From Patiria miniata (taxonomy: Eukaryota; Echinodermata; Asteroidea; Valvatida; Asterinidae), in the NCBI RefSeq assembly GCF_015706575.1, contig NW_024037063.1, positions 13,392,927 through 13,456,926 on the forward strand: 64,000 bases of DNA, in the 5' to 3' direction. Both the position numbers and the translations under genes were made by a program. The notes under the pieces are model-generated. The model was given only the letters and a program-made list of their open reading frames with translations. It was not told where the DNA came from and searched no databases. Below, in pieces: positions 45,332 through 57,300 of the stretch. Numbering within the stretch: the stretch's first letter is position 1; every line of letters starts with the position of its first letter.

Positions 45332-48300
45332 TCAAACAATCTTCTCCAGTTCTTCGGCGTCGTCTGTACTTAATGGGAGAATCTTTCGACCTGAAATAAA
45401 AGGGAAACAGAACTCCTGATCAACAGCTGTGGACACCTCTTGGAAGAAATTAACACAAAACGACTTGGAACAAGAAGTACAGACTTGTTTTGCAACTCGT
45501 TTTGGCTATTTTGAAGCCAGCCTCGGGTCGACCTGCGACTTGCTTGCGCCGCGACGGAACTATCAGCATCAAGCACAAAAGTCATGCTCCGATCACCGAA
45601 CGGAGAAATCATGCAGCATTTCCACACTGAATAATAGTTACCTAGCTAACGTCACACTGATTCAAAATTAAATTAGATGATCTGAATGCGCGCACGCCGT
45701 TGTAACTTCACACAAGTCAACTGTGATTGATTCCTGCCTGTCAGAAACACGGTTCGTCGCGATGCGTATGTTGAAGTTTCACTACTCTTGCCACTGTTTT
45801 GCTACTCTCGCTGACTAGTGCCGATGTCTCAATATCGTCGCAGCTACACTCGGGCCGCAGAAAAGTGTTCCCGATGGTCGTAGCTCAAGCACAGCTTGAT
45901 CCTGAAAAGTCAGTCGCCGACTGATCTGTTGCGTCGCAAAGACAACCTGAGGGCAGCTTTAGAAACTGGATTCCTAATGACCCTCATATGTAATATGTCA
46001 TGAATATGCTAAATCATTAGCACTACTATTTCACTAACTGTGTTTACCAGATTAAAGAAAACAATATATCGCATAAATATCTGCAACTTGTTTACTGTAG
46101 AGTCAAGGTTGTTGCCCATAAGTGAATGTGCATTATGAGTGTGACGTATAGAGATACAGTGTTGCACTTTTCCAGATCAGTCTTGAGACCAGATTTCAGT
46201 CACAAACTCGGTCAAGTAATTGGGGAGAGATCTGAACAGTGTCAACTCACCAAAGTGTCTCTCAATCTGTTGGAGTATATCCATATTCCTTGGCCTGTCC
46301 ACAAAGTTGATGGCCAGGCCGTTCTTGCCAAAGCGCCCCGTCCGGCCGATGCGGTGGAGGTACGTCTCGCAGTCCGCCTGACCGCTCATGTCAACAGGTA
46401 GGTCAAAGTTCACCACAATAGTGACCTGCTCAATGTCAATTCCTGTAAGAAGTTTTAATGACAAAAAAAAGTATTACCATCTGGTTGGTAAAAACACAAT
46501 ATGGGCAATTCCACGGTTACTCACGTTACATTTTTGATGTACTTTTGAGTTTCTTCGGGCTATAATTACCATAACTGAAAAGGTTTGATAACTGTTATCT
46601 CCATGGTGGATAGAGTAGACCTAGACCTACCTAAGCACCAAAGATGACATCCAGAAAAGTGAGTTCTGTATGCAAACGAGATGCACAAAATTGGTTACTC
46701 ACGTTACGAAAATGTAACGTGAGTAACCGATTTTGTGCGTCTCATTTAACATACATAATACATTTTTCTGGATGTCATCTTTGGTGCTTAGGTAGGTCTA
46801 GGTCTACTCTATCTACCATGGGGATAACAGTTATTAAACCTTTTCAGTAAGGTAATTACAGCCCAAGGAAACTCAAAAGTACATCAAAAATGTAACGTGA
46901 GTAACTGTGGAATTGCCCATATACTAACTTTTACATAGGAATTTACTCTTCGTGTGTTATACTTCAATTGATAACGATCAACAAAGTGTGTGTGTTTTTT
47001 TAACTAAAAAATTCTGAAGATTTTAATGATATTTCATTAACGGTTGAAAAGATGTCTAGTGGTAAACAATACCATTTCAAGCATTTCTGGTGAATCAAGT
47101 GAGAAACTGTCAACACTTTGAGGATATGAATTTAAAATCTGCACCTTCCTTTTACAGTCGAATCTCGTTAGTACAAACTCTGTTAATACAAAATTCTGGT
47201 TATAACAAACATAAAGCCTTAGTCCCGACTGTGCATTTATGTGCACAATGAATGGGACTGATGTTCCTCTTAATACAAAATTCTGATATAACAAACAATT
47301 TGGCTAGGTCCGAACGAGTTTGTATTAACGAGACTCGACTGTATTTTATTGATCAGGTTACATTTGCAAACCACTTTTACAAATAAAAGTAATTTCCCAC
47401 AAAATGTTTCACACAATTCTCTGCAACAATTTTAATTAAAGCAACAGTATTAAAGTACAATTCAACCATTTTTTATTCAAGAAATCTCCCCCCAAAACAC
47501 CCACAATTTACCTTTTACTAACATTTTAAATTGTAGAACCAAGAACCTCACAAATGCTTGGGTGCCAAAACCAAGAACCTTACTAACCTTTAAGCTTCTA
47601 AAACCAAGTACTGCACCAACACTTAACGTTTTAGAACCAAGCACCTTTAAATGATTTTGAGTTCTAGAACCGAGTACCAGACTAATATTTCAGGTTCTAA
47701 ACCAAGTACGACACTAACCTCTGGCCATGACGTTGGTCGTGATCAATATCTTCTCCTTGCCTTCTTTGAAGCGTTTCAGGACGGCCAATCGTTGCGAGAT
47801 ATCCAGCTCTCCGCTCAGCAGCCCCACCGCGTGACCCTCCCGTGACATCTGTGACGCCAACCAGTTGGCCGTTTTCCTTGTCTGTATGGTGTAGAGAAAA
47901 GGCAATCTTGTCAGCTGGAGTGCAATAAATGTATGAACCAGTATTCATTAATACCTAAGATAACTTTTCAGGCAGCCGTTGAATAGTCTTTTAGACCGTT
48001 GTATAGTCCTTTTTGGCTGTGCACAGCAAGATAGTGAAAATAGCGACTGCCATGTGACTAGCTCTCTGCCAATCAAGATACAGAATCTGCGGGCGAGGTA
48101 TTTGTAATTCAACCTACGTGACAGAAGATCATGGCTTGGCCGATGGTGATAGCGCCGTAGATGTTAGACAAAGCCTCGTATTTCTCCTTCTCGTTGCTGC
48201 ACAGCACGTAGAACTGCTTGATGTTGGCCAGGCTCTCCTCTTCGCGACGCAGGCGGATGACCACCGGGTCCGACACGATCTTGTTGGCAAACTGCATGAC

Positions 48301-51300
48301 CGAGTCCTCGTAGGTGGCCGAGAACAGCATCATCTGGCAGGTGTTGGGAAGCTTCCTGGATAGAGAAAGGAAAGGGACTGAACTTGTGTAGACACCGTGT
48401 CGATGGCATACATCGGGGGGGGGGGGGGGGGCTTTCTCTCACTACCCTTTCACCTTCCACCAAAAGTAACATGATTTTTCATGTTGTTTTTAAAGGGGCA
48501 CAAGGTCCTGAAATCCTCGAAAATGTCATGTTTTGGATTGTTTACTTAGCCTATTTCAAACATCTGGTTAAAAGGAAACCAACCTAATGTCTTACCGTTC
48601 CCGAGAAAAGACGAAAAAAACCCTGCTTGTTTACATCGGACACGACGGATCACGAATACGTTTTTCGTGTCGTTCTCAGTGTACGATATACACGTTGTGT
48701 GTTTTTTGGGGGGGGCGACCGCCCCCCCATGAAACCTTGTCGCCCCCCCAGTCGCCCCCCCCCCCCCCCCCCCCCCCACTGAGATTTTGAGTTTCTAAAA
48801 AAATTATCATTGATCTACATGACGCCATTGGCCCTATTATGTACTACAATGTATCTTTTGCTTAGAAAATATTGGTTAAAGTAGTCAGACATTGTCTCAG
48901 ATAGCACCACAGAGCATTTAGAATCCAAAATTTTTCGGGGCCCTTAAGCGGGCCCCGAACCCCACGCCTATAGCTCAGAATTCTGGTAGCTGATTCAATG
49001 AGTCCAACCTCAAGAACAATGTTCACAAAATTTTCTTATGCCTTTAGCTGAGAAAACCTCGAAAATTATGTTTAAATTATTATCTTTGTGCTAAGATAAT
49101 TATTGGTTAAAGTGGTAAGAAATTGCCTCAGATCACACCACAGAGCATCGAAAATCCAATTTTTTTCGGGGCCCTTAAGCGGGCCCCAAACCCCATGCCA
49201 ATAGTTCAGAATACTGATAGCTGATTCAATATCTCCAACCTCGAAAATGATGTTCAAATAATTATCTTTTGCCAAGAAAATATAAGTTAAAGCATGGAGG
49301 AAAGTTGTAAGAAATTGCTTCAAATCACACCACAGAACATTTAGAATCCAATTTTTTTCGGGGCCCTTAAGCGGGCCCCGAACCCCACGCCGTAAGGGCT
49401 TCGCGCTTCCATCAGTTATGATCAAGGTATGTCCCCCCCCCACTTTTGAGAAGTGATTGACGCCCCTGCTTGACGCCCCCCCATGAAATGTTCCAGCCCC
49501 CCCAGCGCCCACTGTATCGGGTATAAGTTGCAGGATTCTGAACAACTTCCCTGAAATCTTCACAGAAATGGGTTGAACGTTTACCTCTGGATACGAATGG
49601 ACTGGTCCTGGTGCCCCTGCGTGGCAATCATGACGTCGGCCTCGTCCAGAACAAACACTGTGATCCTGTTCATGTCGATGAAACGAAGCTTGATACACCA
49701 GTCTAGCATGGTCCCCGGTGTACCGATGACGATGTGATGCTCGATCTTTGAACCCCTGGGAACTGTGGGTCAGAGTTCAACAGGTCAAATATGGGCAGGT
49801 GGGTTTTAGGCTGCGTTTCAGTCCTACAATCACCCAGTGTTGTAGTTGACCACTATTCCAAGTTTCACGTGGACGCAGGACATGCAGTCTCATGTCTGTC
49901 AATCGATTCAGCATTTGCCAATAATGGTTTTGCCCTTTACTTGTAATTCTTTTTCCCAGATTTTAATCAAACCGTTATCCCATTTTTAATTTGAAAGATT
50001 GGTGTAAGGCATCCGCAATGGGATCACTTTTTGAGAAAAAAAGGGGCGGGGCATTATATGATGATGGGGAGGGGGGCACAACATTTTACAAGAATTTACA
50101 TAGTGTTTTTGATTTTTTGATGGCATAAAAGTGAAGTAAACATCAAGGAAATCAGCCGATCCCAGAAAAAGTTGCATGCCTGTCGAGCGCACTCTGTACA
50201 AGTCTAACACGCTGTCAACATGTAGTATTTAACCAATTTTCTTACTGGCTTATGACCGACGATCAATCAACATGCAAAGGATTTCTTCACTGCTGAATGA
50301 TGGCATGTAGCTGCTTTTCTTTTATGATTATAATACACAGGTTTGTGTTATTTTTCTTTCTCCTTGTATTGTTTTTCTTCTTTTCTCCGTTTTACTCTGG
50401 CCTGTGAAGGGATGGAACACCTGAGTTTTTGTTTCCAAACCATGAACAAGCTGGAGTCCCAGTTATAGCCAGAAATATGGCATCCCTAGCTTTTGTTGTA
50501 AATTTATAGGACCAATCTTGGAGGAAGGGGGGGGGCGGTGTTGTAAGTCTTACGTTTGTTCCCCCTGACAGCATAGATGACCTTCAGTTCTTTCATGTTC
50601 TTGCCCATCTGTTCGACGACAGCGCCAATCTGCATAGCCAGCTCCAGCGTCGGTGCAAGGCAGATTGCCTACAGAGCAAAAAAAAATAAATTAAATATCA
50701 AAGAACTGCTGGTAATAGTGTACTTGTTATGACCGCTCTAGTTCTTCAGTTCTGAAGCACTTTGTATTGCTCCAAAATGATTTCTGCATCTTCGAGCAAT
50801 CTTCAATTCCCATAGTTGTTTTTTTTAATTTTAACTGTATTTTGACAAAGATAATGGCTTAATTATCCTTTTTTTTTTACTTGATGCCATGGGAATCAAT
50901 GCATTTGTCCAATTTGTTCATGAATATGCATGTATGTAATCATACCTGTGGCCAGTTGTTATTTGTGTTGACCCTGCTCAGCATGGTGAGAACAAACGCG
51001 GCCGTCTTGCCTGTCCCGCTCTGTGATTGGGCGATCATGTTCTTTGGTCTGCTAGTACACAAAGATAGGAACTATTATTATGCGATAGCCCTGAACTTTG
51101 GTGCCTTGGTAAAAAGATACTTGTCCGTGGAACAATGAAGTTTGCTGTGCACTTCTTTGGAATAATCCAAGCCCACATGGACAGTTTGTGATAATTGGTA
51201 AGACATGCTTTAAGAGACATGAGGCGACGCTGTGAGCTGTGAATTAACAGAAATGGTGGTCTGTATCTGTATGGCTATGTTGCAGAAACCTATTCAGGCA

Positions 51301-54300
51301 TTAGCGAAACAGAGTATAGGTACATGTACTCAAGGCACTGGAAGTTATGTCTATTAACCCTAACCCCCTAGGCCCTTGTTGCTTACAACCATCCTCAATC
51401 CTCCAAAATTTTGCAACTCCACCTAAATTTTTCAAAATTGTCAGACAGTCCTGCCTCAAAATGCATTCATCCTCAATCCTCCAAAATCCTCCTCATCCCA
51501 AAACTTTGCACTCGTGTTTAAATGAAGGATAACCAACGCCAAATCCTTCAAAATCATCAGACAGTCCTGCCTCAAAATGCATTCATCCTCAATCCTCCAA
51601 AATCCTCATGTGCTTCAATCACCATTCATCCTCAATCCTCCAGAATCCTCATTTGATTCAATCACCATTCATCCTCAATCCTCTAGAATCCTCCAAAACC
51701 GCCAGGAGGATTTTGGAGGAGTGAGGTGGGTTAGGGTTAATAGATGAATGAAGTACATGAGAGATACGAGACCCATTATGTAGCACCTTATGAGGGTTAA
51801 CAAGGTGCTGCGGCCACTGCCAGAAACACCGGGGCGAACCCCTTCTCTTTAAATAGCGACAAGTGTTACTGGATTCTTTAACGTGCACTATACAACACAC
51901 TGGACCTACGGCTTTATGCAGGACGAAGCAATAGTGATAAAGTGCCTTGCTCAAGAGCACCAGCAGCATTTTCCCACGGTCAGGATTCGAACCCATGTAC
52001 CACGGCACACGAGTCGAACACCGTAACCATTGGACCACAGCACCCCACAGACATATTGAGGGCACAGGACGATACATTTATCCTGTAATTACCACAAAAA
52101 TCAGAAATGCATTCCCTGCATTCAAAGAAGCACCCAATTGTCGTCCCTTCCACCACTTTTCCATTGTGTACTAAAACTACTAACTTGTCATAGTGTTGAT
52201 TTTGACCTCTTTGCTCAGCTATCCATGACAATGACATAATGAACTTAGTATCATTGGAAAGAAGACATCCTGGATTTTCTCCTTGTAGTTGCCCCTTTCT
52301 GAAATATTTAGTACGTTTCTGATAATTTACTTTTAAAGATGGGTATACTGATTTTTTGAGACACGCTGTTAAAGGGAATGTACATCATTGGCTTTTGCTG
52401 TAATTTTCAGAAATGAACTATTTGAGGGGTTAGTATAATAGATCAAATATTGTTACACTGACAAGTTTGAAGTTTTGTGTTCGAAAATGCTGGAAAAACC
52501 AAGAAAAACAAAAGTGTTCGAGTAGTCTGGTTCCTTGACTCCACTTAAGATAAAATGGATCAATTTATAGATGCCGAAAAATTGTAAGGTAAGGGAACCA
52601 GTCTGGCTGGCCTGCACCCGTTCATGAACATGTAACCAATAGCAAACAAAATTTGGACTGAAGAAAGTGTAAAGTTGGAGCAGTAGTTGAAAAATAGTTA
52701 GGTTTTTCCAACGGTGGTCGGCCGACCACCGTTGGAAATGTATACAAATATACCATTTTCTTGAAAATGACTTCACACCAGGTGCCATAATTTTACAGGA
52801 TGCTTTAGACTTTCATTTACCAACATCCTAGTAAGGTATTTCGTATAAACTTGGTAGTTTTATTTTTCGATGTTTGCAAATGTTGTATATTCCCTTTAAG
52901 TATTTGTGCGTTATAAACATTCATCTTTGTCAAAACTCACGGGTCTGCAAGGAGAAGTGGGAGTGCCGTTTCTTGGATCTTTGACGGAGCGTTGAAGCCC
53001 ATCTCGTAAACACCTTTCAACAAATCAGGCTTTCTGAAAGACAAAGAGAGGAACAAGAAACATCCAATTATCACCAGTAAAATACTAATATTCATAAGAT
53101 GGAATTTTGCGTCGGGGTGATGTAAATCAAATTAGGTTTTGCCCTTCATCACCGACGTATAAACACTGTATGCTCAGTGCGTTAGTGTGTGGTCGAGTGG
53201 TAAGACGTCTGCACTAGAAACCAGGAGGTCGTGGGTTCGAGTCCCACCAGAGTGAATTTATTTCCAACTTTCACTCGGGAGGTAACACACTGAGTATACA
53301 GTGTTTATACGTCGGTGAAGGGCAAAACCTAATTTGATTTAAAATACTAATAATATTAGTATTTGATTTGTTTGCAAGAAGATACTTCTCGTTTATTTGT
53401 CAACCACTAGCATTAGCGGTCAAAAGTGCTCTTGAATACGAGTTGCACATTGGTTTTTGCTAAGTTCTCACTGACAGACTGACTTGTGATTTTTAGGGGT
53501 GTGCATTTAGGGGTAGTACAGGAACTGGGTACCCGACTGAAAAAAACCCACGGGTACCTGGGTACCCGTTAAAGAAACCCAATGCCAAACATGCCAAAAT
53601 TCAAATCTCCGAAGTTGCTGTTGAGATTGTTTACAAAGGTCCGCAGATAATACTACCGCATCAGCGCATCAATATAGCAAGATACAAGTACAGTGAGCTT
53701 TGTAACTTTACGCTGTTAACTGCAGCTTTCGCCAGTGTCTTAAAATGTGAAATATGTTTTTTTTTCCCATGTGGCCTGGTTTTCATTTTGGAAATTCCCC
53801 ACAAATGACTTGGAAACCCTTCTTTTTCATCGTCTGAGAAGAATTAACTAAGTAATTTGTTAAGTTGGTTATAGGTACCCGATCCTATAATCTAGAACTG
53901 ACATTAACGGTCGGGTACTCGGGTACCCGGTTCCTATGCACAGCCCTAGTGACTTTCACTTGCTTAACCCTACCCCCCTAGGCTCTTGCACTAGAAAGTA
54001 TACCAAACCTAACAAATTTCAACAGCTGCATACAGGTCTGTAAGCACTGGTACCAAAACTGCCAAACTCCAACAGGCCTTGTACGGGGAACAGTACTAAA
54101 CCTGCAAAACTCCAACTGTTGGAGTATGATTGACTTGGTATGGATGGGCCTATGCATTGTCGAGTGATTGGATAGGGATGGTACCAAACCTAACAAAATA
54201 AAGCAATATGTACATGCACATTTGACCACAAACTGTGCTGAGGACCATGGGTGAGCATACCCACGAAGAAATGCCAGTGAACTCCCTCGAACTCCAACGT

Positions 54301-57300
54301 GTTCACAAATCTCATGCCCTTCTGCCCCGAACCTCACAAAATTCAACAGGGTCTCCCTGGGCCTTTGGTACCCAGTCAATCAAAGTCCAACACCAGCTGG
54401 CCAGTGTTCGGTACCAACCCTGCCAAAATCAAGCAAAACCCGCTGTTGGAGCTTGATGGGCTCAGGGTTGTTAGGGTTAAGCCCCAGCTTAGCCCAAGAT
54501 GACTACATGGTTGTCTACCTAGACCCCTCAGACCAAGCTGGTCCTAGACCAGCTTTATCAGGCTTGCCTAGTCTCTGGTGGAGGAGGGCGGTTGAGACAG
54601 ATGATAACAGTTTATACTTACAAGTGAAGCTCTTCGAAGGATTTGACAGAGTAGAGAGGGGAGTTAGGGTCCTTCTGCTGGACCTCCAGCTGTGTCTCCG
54701 AGATGTCTAGTAGCTTGTTATGTAGGGCTTTGTTCAGCAGTGAGGCATCCGCCACTGCCTTGGCGACTATTAAGAAGGTACAACCCCAGAAACTTTTACA
54801 ACCTCCTGATAATTTTGTCTTTTATCAAGATCTCAGTGCATTTTTGAAATGATAAAGAGAAAGCTGAGAAAATGAATACAGTGTAATCTCAATAAGTCAA
54901 ACCTCAAGGGAATGGACAAAATATCTGAGATATCCAAAGTTCAAGTTAAGCAAAGTTCCGTATTTTTCTATGCTCACGTACAAACTGTATGCATGCATTC
55001 ATGTACAGCAACACATTTCGGGAGACAATGCTCTCTTAGAGATCGTCAATAACAACCATGACAAAACAAAATTCTGATAAAGTTGTTCTGGGAGACATCA
55101 GCAATTTTAAGAAATTTAAAATTTCAGAAAAAGTTCAGAATGACGAGGGTGAACCCAAATATAATTGTGTTTGAGGTGAACTGTACAACAATTTTTTTTT
55201 AAAATCTTGTTGATTCTTACCATCTTCTTCACTTTCTTCCTTGTTGTTAGTGTCACCTGAAGACAAAATTTCATTTATGTTATTACAAAAAATGGTGAAC
55301 TGCCAACTTAGGGCTGGATAGCTCAGTTGGTAGAGCGCTGGAAAGGCAATCTGGAGGTTACTGATCCATACAAGTACTCCCCTCCAGTTAATAAGCCATT
55401 TGCGAGTTAATTTGAATAAAATCTGGAACACTGACCTAATCCAATGCTTTGCAAGTTTTTAAATTTGCATTCTCCCGACCAAAGAGACTGTTACTACCGG
55501 TATATCACGTGATTCTGGGCAAGCCATAAGCTACATGTAGCAACCCCCAGCTCTGACATGGTTCGGTGTCTTAGTGCCATTCTCACCCATTGTGAACAAT
55601 GTATTGGTGCTGACCGTCTCTTGCGTAACTATGCAAGAGCTTGCCCGAATCATGTGATTAGCAACAGTGTCTTTGGTCTGGAGAATTTAAACTTAAAATA
55701 AGCCAAGCATTCTGAGCAAGTCAGTGTACCGGATTTTTTTCAAATGTACATCCCAAAGGGTATAGGTTACTGGCAAACGGCTTATTTCCTTGTTCAACTT
55801 TTAAAAATTACATCCTTTCAAATTACATCAATACGCAGGATACTAGTGGAAACATCTTTGTTCTGTAGGTCTACCATCCTACATGTAAATCACCTTGCCT
55901 GTAACAATGAACAAAGGGAAATCTCCAGGTGCATAATATACAAATATTGAATGCTTCGAGTGGTGTAGTAAAACTAGCCCCCCGAGGTGATCCATGGACA
56001 TTCTATTTTCCCGAGGGAGGCTAGTTTTACTTCACCACGAGATAAAGCATTCAATATTTGTTTTATAACACTTCAACCACAGATTCTGCTTGATTTTAAT
56101 ATTTTAAATTATTAAAATCTGAACACAGTTGAAATAGGCCCTAAACTTCAATTTCAATACAAAATTGGTGGAAAATGTATTTCTCTCTTAAAAACTAACC
56201 CTTCACGAAATGTTTGAACCCAAGTCTGCGGCGCGCTCTCTTTGGAATAATACGCGCTACGCACAATGCGCACACCAGCATGCATTTGCACACAAATACC
56301 GCGCCGTGGAAATAGTACTTTGGTTGCTAATGGTATAGTACTTTGGTTGCTATGCGCATAGTACTTTTGGCCGTGCACAGAAAGATAGCAAAATTAGAAA
56401 GTAACGTGTGACTCGCTCTCGGCCAATCAAGACACAGAATCTGTGGGTGAGGTGTTATAAAATCTTTTACCATGTCTACTGGAAGAATGGGCTTATATTG
56501 CAATAGAGCTCTTTCGAGAGAAAGGGCCGATAGACCGCTTGCAGACGCGTTCGATAATTGACGCGCGAAGGTGCGCGACGCCATGTTGTGGGACAAAATG
56601 TGCATGTATAGATATGCGCTTGTCCCACAACATGGCGTCGCGCGTCTTCGCGCGTCGATTATCGAACGCGTCTGCAAGCGGTCTATTGAGGCTCACACAC
56701 AGTTTACCACAAAGATTAACCAGAACCGTCCAGGCTATTTGGCTAGAAACCCTGCCAAACCACATAACACAGCAACATGCAACACTTGTCTAAGTGACAA
56801 GCCTGCCCAGTGCAGCAAGATCCATCAGGTCAACAGTTCCAAGGCAAAACTGCATCAGAGTCCCTGGTCTCTGAATGCAGCAGGATACAAATGTGGCATT
56901 GTTCAATGGGACTTACATGTAGCTCTCATTGTTTCAGTACTGGCTATTTATGCACTGGTGTTGATATCTGAATGCATCAAAGTGTACCACACTTTTTCAC
57001 CTGATGCACTGTGTTGCGTCTGGCAAGTTTAAGGGCAGTTCAAAAATGCCATGAAATTGGCCAAAGATATAAAGGGAGATTAGGATAGGAAAAATACATA
57101 AGCTACTGAAAAGCAGCTCTTTCTGTTTAGGCCAAGTAAAAAAAAACATATTTAGCATCCTGCCTTTTTGAAAAAAAGGAAGGAGGAGGTCTTTTTTTTT
57201 TTCCCCTCCAAAATGGCCACCCGACCCGGCTATTTTTTTTAAGAAGGCCGGCGCCGCCAGCTTTTTTTTTTAAAATGGCGGCCACTTGGCCTCAGGAAAT

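Noticed and set aside
46177-46250. Alternative C-terminus of DDX19 by read-through of exon 11
   Set aside because: A good donor at 46250 and the following exon restore the conserved family C-terminus; the read-through residues have no family match.
49755-49755. Inner AG as acceptor of DDX19 exon 8
   Set aside because: It would break the frame with the preceding exon; the acceptor at 49763 restores the KLPRGSK segment seen in the family.
53184-53256. A tRNA gene
   Set aside because: A and B boxes and a T stem are present but no acceptor stem pairs; the unit repeats elsewhere as a SINE.
56571-57032. A 153-codon plus-strand open frame
   Set aside because: It starts in a foldback arm and continues into DNA with no protein similarity I recognise.
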